NCBI GenBank assembly: GCA_047974325.1
Contig: JBKECE010000218.1
Location: forward strand, 1 to 19,043
Reading direction: 5' to 3'
DNA from: QVMP01 sp047974325
GTDB taxonomy: Bacteria; Bacteroidota; Bacteroidia; Bacteroidales; Dysgonomonadaceae
DNA: 19,043 nt
The stretch's first letter is position 1. Every line of letters starts with the position of its first letter. Below, one piece after another: positions 1 through 8,837 of this stretch. The position numbers were made by a program, and so were the translations under genes. Under the pieces are notes generated by a model that worked only from the letters and a program-made list of their open reading frames with translations, was not told where the DNA came from and did not search any database.

Positions 1-36
1 ACAAATTGGACATTTCTTTTCTATGAAAGTAGGCAT
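1..36 (-). CDS. N-terminal fragment of next operon gene (CPIC-motif protein)
   Basis: The minus strand has an ATG at 36 followed by 12 open codons to the window edge, reading MPTFIEKKCPIC. A CxxC pair this close to the N-terminus is typical of zinc-binding starts, for example of class I SAM-dependent methyltransferases that often occur in polysaccharide loci, but that assignment is a guess. It lies 130 bases downstream of the GT2 gene on the same strand, a longer gap than elsewhere in this operon. As in the other genes here, no Shine-Dalgarno sequence is seen. The fragment is too short to prove that it is a gene. Confidence 0.35.
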   Translation of the reverse strand, partial: MPTFIEKKCPIC

Positions 37-166
37 AATATTTATATTTTAGATTAATCTTTTATATATGGAAGCCATTTGGCTTTTTTATTTATATGTT
101 TTCTAAAAAAGATGACAATAAAAGTTATATAACACAAATTTTAATTCTAAATAATAATTTGTATTT
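37..166. other. AT-rich intergenic stretch with small inverted repeats
   Basis: This stretch follows the stop codon of the GT2 gene. It holds a short stem AAGCC-ATTT-GGCTT at 72-85 followed by a T-run on the plus strand. It also holds a 7-base inverted repeat (ACAAATT at 134-140, AATTTGT at 156-162) and the palindrome GTTATATAAC at 124-133. In DNA this AT-rich such repeats are weak evidence. The T-run follows the first stem only in plus orientation, so it would not stop the leftward operon. Confidence 0.3.
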
Positions 167-937
167 TTATTTCATCAAAAAGTTTCGCAAACACCAGTAA
201 ATATGAATTCTAATATTATATAGCGAAAATTTCTTCATCTTGTCCAATTGTTTATAGTCAGCCAGAAATAATCCAAAATATTTATTTAAGATCTCCGATT
301 TCTCTTTGCCCATAGTGCGAGAAGAGGAATCTTGCCCGCTCACCCCGGTGGGATCCACTAATGCTACATATTCCTTGATCGTGGCAACACTTTTGTTTCC
401 TAAAAAAATAGCTTTAATGGCAAATGACCAATCTGAAACGATTGATAAATTTTCATCATAACCACCAAGCTCATTCCACAAATATTTTTTCGTGAATGTC
501 GCCTGATGAGACATTCCATATTTATAAAAATGATAGAAAGTAATATTGTCCGGAATGGTCTGTTTTATATTTTTTCTCTTTCCATTTACAACACTATATC
601 CAAATAAGAAATCAGCTGTTTGAACTATCGAGAACACATTCGTCAGCACATTCTTTGAATAAAAGGCATCACCGGAATTCATAAAAATGACATACTCTCC
701 AGTCGATTTTTCAACACCCTTATTCATTGCATTATAAATTCCCTTATCCTGTTCCGAAACCCAATAACTAATCGAATCTGCATATTCCTTTATGACATCA
801 ACACTGTCATCTGTTGAAGCCCCATCGATAATTATATATTCAATATTGGTATAAGTTTGATCAATAACGCTTTTTATTGTCTTTCTCAGCTCGACTGAAT
901 TGTTCCGATTTATGGTAATAACAGATACCTTTTGCAT
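167..937 (-). CDS. Glycosyltransferase family 2 (GT-A fold)
   Basis: A 256-residue cytoplasmic sugar transferase expected to add one sugar from a nucleotide-activated donor to the lipid-linked repeat unit of the polysaccharide. The N-terminus VSVITINRN is the usual first strand of GT2 enzymes. DGASTD (38-43) is the nucleotide-binding motif, and NSGD (87-90) takes the place of the metal-binding DxD as in WcaE-like members. SHQ (143-145) and D169 in SDW fit the acceptor site and catalytic base. There is no membrane segment. The start lies 4 bases after the acyltransferase stop codon, so the two are probably coupled. Sugar specificity cannot be read from the sequence. Family assignment is firm; the exact step is inferred from context. 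Confidence 0.92.
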   Translation of the reverse strand: MQKVSVITINRNNSVELRKTIKSVIDQTYTNIEYIIIDGASTDDSVDVIKEYADSISYWVSEQDKGIYNAMNKGVEKSTGEYVIFMNSGDAFYSKNVLTNVFSIVQTADFLFGYSVVNGKRKNIKQTIPDNITFYHFYKYGMSHQATFTKKYLWNELGGYDENLSIVSDWSFAIKAIFLGNKSVATIKEYVALVDPTGVSGQDSSSRTMGKEKSEILNKYFGLFLADYKQLDKMKKFSLYNIRIHIYWCLRNFLMK

Positions 938-941
938 ATCA

Positions 942-1559
942 TTATTTTATTTTTCGAATGAATTTAGCCGGATTTCCTGCCCAAACTTCATTCTCAGGAA
1001 TTGATTTTGTGACAACAGAACACGCTCCTACAATAGAATTTTCTCCAATAACCACACCTTTAAGTATTGTACTGTGTGCTCCAATGAAAGTATTTTTCTT
1101 TATATGGACAGGTGCTTTTTTCACATTATCTATTATTTCAGGTCTAGCAATTCTTTCTGCTGTGTCCAATGAATGAAAATCACTATCATAAATAACTGTT
1201 CCGCCACCAATTCGAACATTATCATCAATCATTATTTTACACCTGCAAATGATTGCTGTACCACTAATGCCAACATTGTCCCCGATAGTTAATTCACAGT
1301 GTTCATCAATCACAAAAAAACAAGGCTGCTGGCGCCCTATCATATTATTATACAGCCCATTGTTCATTTTAAAGTTGCGACCAATTGTCATAGTAGACTT
1401 CAAACTTATGGAGGTTACAGGAACTCCATTTGATTCAAAATCAGCCGAGAAGTTCACCCCGTTCAGTTTAAATTTAAGGTAAGTTATAAACCATGATATC
1501 CTTCTGAAAAAAAAGATTACTTTTCTTCCGGCTTTATATATATATACAAATATAATCAT
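942..1559 (-). CDS. Left-handed beta-helix (hexapeptide repeat) acyltransferase
   Basis: A 205-residue protein of the maltose/galactoside O-acetyltransferase-like (WbbJ/LbetaH) group, predicted to move an acetyl or similar acyl group from acyl-CoA to a sugar of the polysaccharide. Hexapeptide-type repeats run from about residue 53 to 185 (for example IGDNVGISG, IDDNVRIGGG, IGENSIVGA). The catalytic-type histidine is H129 in DSDFHS. The C-terminus GNPAKFIRKI is typical of the family. The first 30 residues are basic and hydrophobic and may touch the membrane. Its ATG overlaps the stop of the upstream GT4 gene in an ATGA arrangement, a classic sign of coupled translation. The acceptor sugar is unknown. 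Confidence 0.9.
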   Translation of the reverse strand: MIIFVYIYKAGRKVIFFFRRISWFITYLKFKLNGVNFSADFESNGVPVTSISLKSTMTIGRNFKMNNGLYNNMIGRQQPCFFVIDEHCELTIGDNVGISGTAIICRCKIMIDDNVRIGGGTVIYDSDFHSLDTAERIARPEIIDNVKKAPVHIKKNTFIGAHSTILKGVVIGENSIVGACSVVTKSIPENEVWAGNPAKFIRKIK

Positions 1560-2785
1560 TCCTTAGTTAGAATAATATTATAAATTTCCAGATTTCTAGC
1601 TATGATCTTCTTAACATCATGCCTTTTCTGTGCTACTCTCCTTGCATTAGTACCCAGATGAATAGCTTTCTGATCATTCTCTTCCAAGTCCATAATTTTA
1701 CAAGCCAGACTGTAAGGATCATTAGCCGGAACCAATATTCCGGTCTCGTCATTGTCTATCAGAGACGAAATTCCTCCCACATTCGTTGAAATAACAGGCA
1801 CACCGATCATCTGAGCCTCACATATACTATTAGGGCTATTATCTATATAAGACGGATGCACAAAAACATTAGCATCTCTCAATGACAACACTAACTGATC
1901 AGCGTCAATAACTCCTTTCAAAAACACATCTACATCTAAAGCTTTTATTTTCAGCTTTTTTTCCCAGAAAGAATATTCTCCTATGCCATATACATTCCAT
2001 TCAAAGTTCAGATTAAAATTTGTTTTCAACAATCTCGCCGTTTTTAATATCAAATCAAATCCTTTATAATCTGTTTTAGATATAGTCGTTACAATTTTAA
2101 ATAATGCATGTTCTTCAAAATTCCAAGCAGATGCCGTATAGAATGGAGGTCTTAATATTTCGTCACAATGAAAATAGTGTGCTTTCTGAAATGATAATAA
2201 ATTTGCTACATTCTTATCCCATTGTGTACGACCCATAAAATTATGGCAAAGGGAAAATATTTTTTGCTCATTGACAGCTCCTCTTTTAAAAAAAAGGGTA
2301 TTTAGATAATGACTCTTATACTCTTTAATCTTCAAATATTTAAGAAATTCATATTTACCGATTCCGGGCAAATCACATGTATTGAGGTAAGGGTTCATAA
2401 TACCTTGTATATGTAAAACGATCGGTATATCGGTATATTCTCTAACCAACCCAAATGTAGATTCTGAACCAAAGATATGTATTACATCTGGCTTAAAATC
2501 ATGTATTACTTTAAGGTAAGATTTAATTTCATTTTGTCTGTATGTTTCATAATCAATGTAAAACTGTATTTTTGATAAAATCGAAGATTTTGTATGTATC
2601 AAATAATAAGCTACATTGCCTTTCACAACTTTCTTCTCTTCTGGATATAAAAAAGCAACAGCTAACTCTATATTTTCTATTTGAGACATTTCTCTTTCCA
2701 GAGAGGTTATCCACCCACCTCCATTATATCCACCTTCTTGTATTTCAAACAATGATGGTGTATTTGTAAACCAGAGTAGTTTCAT
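1556..2785 (-). CDS. Glycosyltransferase family 4 (GT-B fold)
   Basis: A 409-residue transferase with the two Rossmann domains of GT-B enzymes. The N-terminal acceptor domain starts MKLLWFTNTPS and contains a glycine-rich loop (GGYNGGG, 18-24). The C-terminal Glycos_transf_1 domain runs from about residue 225 to 395. It shows KGFDLIL (241-247), GVIDADQL and the donor-binding stretch DNSPNSICE (315-323), followed by GVPVISTNVGG. The EX7E motif is present with Asp at its first position (D315) and E323 conserved. It probably adds a sugar from a nucleotide donor during repeat-unit assembly at the inner membrane. It follows the polymerase gene after 44 bases that hold nothing recognisable. Confidence 0.93.
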   Translation of the reverse strand: MKLLWFTNTPSLFEIQEGGYNGGGWITSLEREMSQIENIELAVAFLYPEEKKVVKGNVAYYLIHTKSSILSKIQFYIDYETYRQNEIKSYLKVIHDFKPDVIHIFGSESTFGLVREYTDIPIVLHIQGIMNPYLNTCDLPGIGKYEFLKYLKIKEYKSHYLNTLFFKRGAVNEQKIFSLCHNFMGRTQWDKNVANLLSFQKAHYFHCDEILRPPFYTASAWNFEEHALFKIVTTISKTDYKGFDLILKTARLLKTNFNLNFEWNVYGIGEYSFWEKKLKIKALDVDVFLKGVIDADQLVLSLRDANVFVHPSYIDNSPNSICEAQMIGVPVISTNVGGISSLIDNDETGILVPANDPYSLACKIMDLEENDQKAIHLGTNARRVAQKRHDVKKIIARNLEIYNIILTKE

Positions 2786-2829
2786 AATAGAAAATAAATT
2801 GCTGTTAATAAAAAATCATAGTATATCCA

Positions 2830-4119
2830 TTATACCGTATTATGTTCAGATTTATTATCCAATAGTTCCAACACTTCGGAGTCTGACTTAAGACGTAATT
2901 CTTTAGAGTAACATATTCCAACGCAAATCCATACCAACAAATACCTAAAATTAAAAGTAGGCAATCCGAACGGAACCATATCGATCAGCCACAATAAAAC
3001 AAGGGCTGCACACCCTTTGGTAAATAAATTTCTGGAAAAAAACATCCCTTTAATAAAAGCCGGTACCAGAATTAATAGAAATAATAACAAATATACTATT
3101 CCTCCATCAAGAATCATTTGCAGATAACCGCATTCAATGTAATGCCTATAATCAACATTCGGATTATCTGAATAAAATGCGTTTTCTTCCGAAATTTCTA
3201 TACCCGGACAATAATACAACCCATTCAAGCCTTTTCCCATAATCCAGTTCTTATTATCTTCATTCATATCTGCATAATAATAAACCAGAACTTCTCCCCT
3301 TGTATCCTCCGTTGCACGTTCCGTAATCTTAGAGAAATAACCCTCCTGATTATTTACGAATACAAATATACCTCCTATGAACAAAAATGTAGATAATAAT
3401 AGCACCGTCATCTTGGCTCCGAAAGGTACTCTTTTATTATAAATTATATAGATACAAAAGGCTGCAAAAAAATATCCGCCAAATGTTAGCATAATATTTC
3501 GACGAGCCAATAAAGTGATAATAATCAAACCGAGTATAATCGCTATTATAGAAAGCACAATAGTTTTTTTGTCGTGAAAATAAGATGTCAGGATTAAAAA
3601 ACCTGCACCCGGAACAAATGACCAAACATACATCTCACTTATATCTTGGTTTTTATAATAACCCAAAATATAAAATATCGGAATAAGCAATATAAATAGG
3701 ATTACAAGTTTTTCACTAAAATATATTAGTTGCCGAAGAAAAGGAGCCGAGGCTACAGGCAGCAATACTATTAATGGAACAAGGTATTGCAAAAACAGAT
3801 ATGGTGAAAATAGATAATTCGATACATTATCATAATCAACTGTTATACCAGATAATATTATATAAGCAGTCCAGATTAAATACAAAATAAAGGTGTATTT
3901 GAGATATAGGCTGGTTATATTCTGAAAAGATACAAGTTTTCCAAAATACCAAGTAAATCCGATTAGGGATGGAACAAAAATAGTGACCTTCAATATACTG
4001 GCAGGTAATAGAAAAAGTAAAATACAGAGTGTTGTACTATATAACAAAAAACAAAGAATAAACCTGCTTATTTCTTTTTCAGACTGGTTATCAACCCTAT
4101 ATGATATTATGCTATCCAT
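2830..4119 (-). CDS. wzy: O-antigen/exopolysaccharide polymerase (Wzy-like) membrane protein
   Basis: A 429-residue multi-pass membrane protein with about ten hydrophobic segments between residues 18 and 400. A large hydrophilic loop at about 255-335, expected in the periplasm, precedes the last segments, as in Wzy polymerases and WaaL-type ligases. Basic residues R206-R207 flank a membrane segment and H326 lies in the loop motif YRHYIECGYLQ, which I recall from other Bacteroidota Wzy-like proteins. Its position directly after the flippase gene supports a role as repeat-unit polymerase rather than ligase. It overlaps the flippase gene by 13 bases. Wzy proteins diverge so much that the call rests on topology and context. 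Confidence 0.82.
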   Translation of the reverse strand: MDSIISYRVDNQSEKEISRFILCFLLYSTTLCILLFLLPASILKVTIFVPSLIGFTWYFGKLVSFQNITSLYLKYTFILYLIWTAYIILSGITVDYDNVSNYLFSPYLFLQYLVPLIVLLPVASAPFLRQLIYFSEKLVILFILLIPIFYILGYYKNQDISEMYVWSFVPGAGFLILTSYFHDKKTIVLSIIAIILGLIIITLLARRNIMLTFGGYFFAAFCIYIIYNKRVPFGAKMTVLLLSTFLFIGGIFVFVNNQEGYFSKITERATEDTRGEVLVYYYADMNEDNKNWIMGKGLNGLYYCPGIEISEENAFYSDNPNVDYRHYIECGYLQMILDGGIVYLLLFLLILVPAFIKGMFFSRNLFTKGCAALVLLWLIDMVPFGLPTFNFRYLLVWICVGICYSKELRLKSDSEVLELLDNKSEHNTV

Positions 4120-5498
4120 ATTCCTTTTTTCTTCTGAATGAATACTTTCATGAATTGAATAGGGGCAAATATAAAACCATTAATATTTGCAATGATCGAA
4201 GCTATAAAAAGGGAATAGATTCCCATATCTAGGTATTTAATAAAAACCAATGCTAATATCAAGTATAAAAATGGAGTAAACACACTAGATATCAACTGAA
4301 TACGAATTGCTCCAATTCCATTTAATATATTAACAAATATACTTCCGAATAATGTTATCAGTATATAAATCAAACACCACAATGACAGATTAAATGGAAT
4401 ATTGATATACTTATTTCCAATCCATATATTATATACTAAATTTGAGGCAATAAGCATGATTATTCCCGCGATAGACAACAACAACAACACTTTCAAATAT
4501 TTCTTTGTTGCATTTATGATCCACTGATATTCATTTTTGTTATAAGCATCTGTGGATGCCGACCAAAGAGGCATCAATAACATAGCAAATATAATATTGA
4601 GAACACTAAAATATTTAAATGCCGTATTATAGTTTGTTACTTCTGACATATTGAAATAATGAGCTATTATTAAATTAGCAGTCTGGTATTGTATTATGGC
4701 TGCAATTTGAATAATAAAAAATTTGAAGCTGAGCCCAATTAAATCTTTTATACACCATAGTTTAAAATATTTTAATGACGGTGCTATTTTTTTATATTTT
4801 TTATTAAATAAATTTATATTGAACAAAATGGCAACAACCAGTGGAGAGGCACATAATCCGATACATAAATACAACAAAGATCCCGGTAGAAGAAAATACA
4901 TAGCACAAACAATAATCAGAGATAAGAATTGCCCTATAGTATCTATTAATGATGAATAAGCAGCTTTTTGATCGGCTAATAATATTGTATTAATTATTTT
5001 TAGAATAAATGTTAGACAAAAATAGCTAAAGATAATCAAGATCAATTGCCTTACAGATTCTCCGGCAGAGTTTGATATGCTAAGAATATTTACCCAATCT
5101 ATATATTTATTTGCAAAACAAAAAATGAGCCATAAACCAACAAATATAAATGACAGAACGATATATGTTGTACTTACGTATGTTCTCGCCAAGTCATTAT
5201 CATCTTGATCCAAAGCCTTTACAAGTCTATTTCTCAAACCATTAGAAAGGCCTATATCGAAAAGTGAAAGCCATGTAACCATCGAACTTATCGTCAACCA
5301 TATCCCATACTGTTCTGATCCAACAAAACGAATCGATATGGGAACGAGTAGTAAACTAGTGGCAACACTTAGTGCCTTTAGTATTACAGAGAAAAATGCA
5401 TTTCTTTTTACAATCGATGAGCGCCCTTGTCCTAATACATTGCTTTCAACATAATACTTAATTCTTTTTTGTATTTCCATAGCCATAGCCATACGCAC
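4107..5498 (-). CDS. wzx: Wzx-type polysaccharide flippase (MOP superfamily)
   Basis: A membrane protein of up to 463 residues with about 12-14 hydrophobic segments, expected to move undecaprenyl-linked repeat units across the inner membrane. The first segments (VILKALSVATSLLLVPISI, then GSEQYGIWLTISSMVTWLSLFDIGLSNGLRN) carry the N-terminal signature of Wzx/RfbX proteins. The longest reading starts with GTG at 5498; ATGs in the same frame follow at 5492, 5486 and 5480. I favour one of the ATGs, most simply 5480, which gives MEIQKRIK and 457 residues. All candidate starts lie inside the end of wzc, and three of them lie inside the repeat that encodes the Wzc tyrosine tail. It overlaps the polymerase gene by 13 bases. 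Confidence 0.9.
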   Translation of the reverse strand: MRMAMAMEIQKRIKYYVESNVLGQGRSSIVKRNAFFSVILKALSVATSLLLVPISIRFVGSEQYGIWLTISSMVTWLSLFDIGLSNGLRNRLVKALDQDDNDLARTYVSTTYIVLSFIFVGLWLIFCFANKYIDWVNILSISNSAGESVRQLILIIFSYFCLTFILKIINTILLADQKAAYSSLIDTIGQFLSLIIVCAMYFLLPGSLLYLCIGLCASPLVVAILFNINLFNKKYKKIAPSLKYFKLWCIKDLIGLSFKFFIIQIAAIIQYQTANLIIAHYFNMSEVTNYNTAFKYFSVLNIIFAMLLMPLWSASTDAYNKNEYQWIINATKKYLKVLLLLSIAGIIMLIASNLVYNIWIGNKYINIPFNLSLWCLIYILITLFGSIFVNILNGIGAIRIQLISSVFTPFLYLILALVFIKYLDMGIYSLFIASIIANINGFIFAPIQFMKVFIQKKKGIWIA

Positions 5499-7788
5499 TT
5501 TTAGTACTAGTACCGTTCATCACAAGTGATAGATTTTTCAATTTACCATTCTTTACGATTGATTCTGCTATTCTTAAATTAGATTTATTTGTATAATTAG
5601 CTCTGTACAGATAGAGAGTCATATCAGAGATTCGATCTAAGGCAAATGTATCTGAAACCATGCCAACAGGAGCAGAGTCTACTAAAATGAAATCAAAATT
5701 ACTACGTAAATATTCAAATAATGAGTCCAGCCTATCTCTCAGCAGCAACTCAGACGGATTAGGTGGTATCGGACCTGCCGGAATCAAGTATAAATTGGGG
5801 TGCAGATTAGACAATGGGATTATTATATCCTCTGCTTTCATATCATCATCAGCCAGATAATTGGTTATTCCATCTTTAGAGTTAACACCAATGTATTCAG
5901 CTAATTTTGGGTTACGGATATCTAATCCCACAAGAATAACCTTCTTGCCTTTCATCAAAGAAAAGGACAGTGCCAGATTTAGCGAGAAGAAAGACTTTCC
6001 TTCTCCCGAAATACTGGAAGTGATGAGAACAACTTTTTCTTCTTTTTTCAGCACAAACTGAATGTTTGTACGCAACAGACGAAATAATTCGGCTGTAGAA
6101 TTTGTCTCGCCATCGCTAACAACAACTCTCTCTCCGCTTTTGTCAAGACATATTTCACCAATAACCGGAACATTTGTAGCCTCTTCCAGCTCTTCTTTTA
6201 TCGTTAATTTAAATTTAAATACTTTAATTAGATAAACAATCACTATCGGAATCATTATACCAATTACAAGAGCTATAATCAAAATATTAAATTTCTTAGG
6301 GCTTATTGGCTTATATATATTATATGCCGAATCTACAATTTTCGCCTTCGGAGTATTGGATGCAAGTGTTAACTCTGCTTCTTCTAACTTTTTTAGCAAA
6401 AAGATATACAATTCCGATTTTATCAATTGTTGCCGCTGCAAATCAACATATTCTCGTTCCTGGGTAGGCATTTTTTGCATCCGTGACTGCATTTCAGATT
6501 CTTTTCCGCTCCAGTCTTTCTTTGTGGAAGACAAGTCTTTCCGGACTTGTTCAATACTCTGCGACACATTTTTACGCATCATATCTAACTGATCATTCAG
6601 TGTCAAAACCGTAGGATTTGATTCACTCGTATTGCGTAGGAGCTTATTCCGTTCCAATACAACAGAATTATATTCATTGGCCGACTTAGCCAGAGCTTCA
6701 GGCAATCCAAGGCTGGATGGAATGAGTGAATATTTGTTTGCCGGATCTTTCATGTAACCGTCAATCATTTTCACTATATTCAACTGGACTTCCAATTCAG
6801 TGTTTTTCTCTTGGACTGTACCCATTGTTTCCAAAAATATTTTTGCCTCAGCGTCGATATCAGTCAGATTATTTTCTTTCTTATAGGATTCTACATTTTC
6901 TTCTATTGTGTTCAGATCTTTTGATATGTATGCGATCCGTTCATTGATAAATATTGCTGAATTCTTTGCATTTTTGTTTTTATCATCCAGCGCATCTATA
7001 TTGTATAGTTCTATGAACTTGTACAGAATATCTTTCCCTTTTTGCTTATTTGTCTCGTTAATGCTCAAATTGATAATATTAGATCTCTTATTCATTGCCG
7101 AAACACCAATATTTTTTCGATATTGCTCCGCCATCAAATTCAAACCAATGATCCAAACTTCCAGTTTATAAGACTTTTCGGATATTGTTGAGTTTAAACT
7201 TTTATCCAGTACAAATTTACCACAGACCGTATTCAATGTTTGCGGTAGTTGATTTACTTTATATGAATTTACAACATTATCATCATAGATGATATCGACA
7301 AGCATGTCTTTACCTTTCTCCACTTTTATTTTCATCCCGATGGGTGCAGACAAAGTGTCCGAAAGATATTTCGAATAATTGACAACAATTGGAGATGTAT
7401 TATATAGATTTTTATCGAATGGAAATTTCTTTAATACATAAACCGTATTTAATCCAAGTTCAGAAATCATACTCCGCATAAGAGTTTGTGATGCCAAAGC
7501 CCCTATTTCATCATCGATAGCTGCAGAAGTTGCAAGCCCATCCATACCCGCAGCCTTCATGATAGATGCCTCCATCATGCTTCCATTTTTTGAGCTATCC
7601 GTTTTTATAACAATACTCGCTCTCATATTGTATACCGGATCTACAAACTTCAGATATAGAAAAGCAAGAGTCAAACAACAAAAAGCCGATAGCACGAACC
7701 ACTTCCAAAATTTTAAATAATAAAGTACTGTTTCAGTTATGTTAAAATCTAAACCATTATGGTTCTTAGGAGTATATATTTTAGACAT
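5458..7788 (-). CDS. wzc: Polysaccharide co-polymerase with bacterial tyrosine kinase domain (Wzc)
   Basis: A 776-residue inner-membrane protein that sets chain length and couples polymerisation to export through Wza. In order it has a membrane segment at about 28-48, a Wzz-type periplasmic domain with a long helical region (about 280-460), and a GNVR-like end leading to a second membrane segment at 501-523. A cytoplasmic BY-kinase domain follows from about 560. Walker A is GEGKS (595-599) and Walker B is ILVDSAP (701-707). Walker A-prime reads LVGLDIRNP, with Gly621 where the first Asp normally stands and D623 retained. The tyrosine tail is short: only Y766, Y768 and Y770. Its start lies 3 bases after wza. 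Function follows from the family and is firm. Confidence 0.96.
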   Translation of the reverse strand: MSKIYTPKNHNGLDFNITETVLYYLKFWKWFVLSAFCCLTLAFLYLKFVDPVYNMRASIVIKTDSSKNGSMMEASIMKAAGMDGLATSAAIDDEIGALASQTLMRSMISELGLNTVYVLKKFPFDKNLYNTSPIVVNYSKYLSDTLSAPIGMKIKVEKGKDMLVDIIYDDNVVNSYKVNQLPQTLNTVCGKFVLDKSLNSTISEKSYKLEVWIIGLNLMAEQYRKNIGVSAMNKRSNIINLSINETNKQKGKDILYKFIELYNIDALDDKNKNAKNSAIFINERIAYISKDLNTIEENVESYKKENNLTDIDAEAKIFLETMGTVQEKNTELEVQLNIVKMIDGYMKDPANKYSLIPSSLGLPEALAKSANEYNSVVLERNKLLRNTSESNPTVLTLNDQLDMMRKNVSQSIEQVRKDLSSTKKDWSGKESEMQSRMQKMPTQEREYVDLQRQQLIKSELYIFLLKKLEEAELTLASNTPKAKIVDSAYNIYKPISPKKFNILIIALVIGIMIPIVIVYLIKVFKFKLTIKEELEEATNVPVIGEICLDKSGERVVVSDGETNSTAELFRLLRTNIQFVLKKEEKVVLITSSISGEGKSFFSLNLALSFSLMKGKKVILVGLDIRNPKLAEYIGVNSKDGITNYLADDDMKAEDIIIPLSNLHPNLYLIPAGPIPPNPSELLLRDRLDSLFEYLRSNFDFILVDSAPVGMVSDTFALDRISDMTLYLYRANYTNKSNLRIAESIVKNGKLKNLSLVMNGTSTKSAYGYGYGNTKKN
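5476..5493 (-). repeat. Hexanucleotide repeat in the wzc/wzx overlap
   Basis: Read on the minus strand this is TATGGC TATGGC TATGGA. In the wzc frame it encodes the alternating Tyr-Gly tail (residues 766-771). In the wzx frame it supplies three successive ATG codons at 5492, 5486 and 5480. The unit is six bases long, so gain or loss of one unit would keep both frames. Each unit would change the number of tail tyrosines and of flippase ATGs together. Confidence 0.85.
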
Positions 7789-7791
7789 GTT

Positions 7792-8625
7792 TTATTTATT
7801 TAAACCGATAATTAAGGATACTGATACCGATATAGCTGTTAAAGTATATCCTATGATTGATGTCACCAAAGTGAGGTTATATTGGCGTTGTGATCCCATA
7901 TTAGAATCTCTTTGTTTTTGTTCATTAGGCTCCACATATATAACATCGTTTTGCTGTAAATAAAATACAGGAGATGACAGAAAATCGCTCTTTGTCAAAT
8001 CGATACGAAAATATTCCTTCTTACCATTATTATCTCTTATCAGCAATACATTATTCCTGTTGCCATAGATTGTCAAATCTTTGGCTGTTGCAATCGCATC
8101 CAAGACAGATGTACGCTGCCCTGAAAAATAATAAGCTCCGGGAGACAAAACTTCCCCTATCACAGAAACCCTGAAATTTAATATCTGAATGTTGACTATC
8201 GGATCTTTTACATATTCTTTAAGCCTCGATTCCAAATACGCAACAGTTTCATCGATTGTCATTCCACTAATCTTTAGTTTTCCCAGAGTTGGAAAATTTA
8301 TTTCTCCGGCCTGACTGACAACATAGCTATTCGCATTTGCGGTTGTTTGAGGAGTATATTTAGCGGCCTCTCCGGTTACACTTCGGTTCATTATAGAAGC
8401 GCTATTAGATAAATTGAAATCTTTCACGGCCAATGGATCAACAGAAGATACAATTATTGTCAATTCATCGTCTGGCCTTATAGTCGTGGGATGAGAAGTG
8501 GTTATAGACTCTAGTTGTTCATTTGTATATTTGTCAATATTCTGAAAGTAGGCTACGTTTGGTTTTTGCTGCGAACAAGACGTTATAACAAGACAAAATA
8601 GTATAAATATTATAATTTGCTTCAT
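7792..8625 (-). CDS. wza: Polysaccharide export outer-membrane lipoprotein (Wza-like)
   Basis: A 277-residue outer-membrane export channel subunit. The N-terminus is a lipoprotein signal ending in the lipobox ITSC, with lipidated Cys at 17. A Poly_export domain follows at about 44-140 (RPDDELTIIV; DPIVNIQI). One SLBB-type domain lies at about 148-232 (VSVIGEVLSPGAYYF). The C-terminus has a hydrophobic segment at about 251-274, the place of the outer-membrane helix in E. coli Wza. It is shorter than E. coli Wza, as is usual for Bacteroidota homologues with a single SLBB domain. It is the first gene of the operon, with a promoter about 130 bases upstream, and works with the Wzc encoded 3 bases downstream. 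Confidence 0.95.
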   Translation of the reverse strand: MKQIIIFILFCLVITSCSQQKPNVAYFQNIDKYTNEQLESITTSHPTTIRPDDELTIIVSSVDPLAVKDFNLSNSASIMNRSVTGEAAKYTPQTTANANSYVVSQAGEINFPTLGKLKISGMTIDETVAYLESRLKEYVKDPIVNIQILNFRVSVIGEVLSPGAYYFSGQRTSVLDAIATAKDLTIYGNRNNVLLIRDNNGKKEYFRIDLTKSDFLSSPVFYLQQNDVIYVEPNEQKQRDSNMGSQRQYNLTLVTSIIGYTLTAISVSVSLIIGLNK

Positions 8626-8755
8626 TAAAAAATTTATATTTAAGTATAGATTAAAACAATAGTTATAGCAATAGAAAATAGAGTATTCTAGAAACGAAAA
8701 AAACTGCTCTATATTGTATGTGGTATTAAAAAATCCCTGTCTATTTTCAGCGATG

Positions 8756-8785
8756 CAAAGATATTTAGAATTTATTTATTAACAA
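8756..8785 (-). promoter_or_regulatory. Bacteroidales-type promoter for the polysaccharide operon
   Basis: On the minus strand TATCTTTG (8763 to 8756) matches the -7 element TAnnTTTG exactly. TTG (8785 to 8783) stands 19 bases upstream in the place of the -33 TTTG (here ATTG). Transcription would start near 8750 and leave a leader of about 125 bases before wza. This leader is AT-rich, with no hairpin I trust and no open frame for a UpxY-like regulator. Confidence 0.7.
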
Positions 8786-8837
8786 TGCCTGTTGATAAAT
8801 AAACAATACAGAATGTCTTAGAAAATGATATTATAAC

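Noticed and set aside
72..89. Stem AAGCC-ATTT-GGCTT with T-run as a terminator of the polysaccharide operon
   Set aside because: The T-run is on the plus strand, so it cannot stop the leftward operon. With a 5-bp stem in AT-rich DNA it is weak even for a plus-strand transcript.
5476..5493. Short tandem repeat as a frameshift phase-variation tract
   Set aside because: The unit is six bases, so changes in copy number would not shift either reading frame. Only in-frame length variation is possible.
5861..6061. Open frames on the plus strand inside wzc and other polysaccharide genes
   Set aside because: They are antisense shadows of strongly supported minus-strand genes and have no motif of their own.
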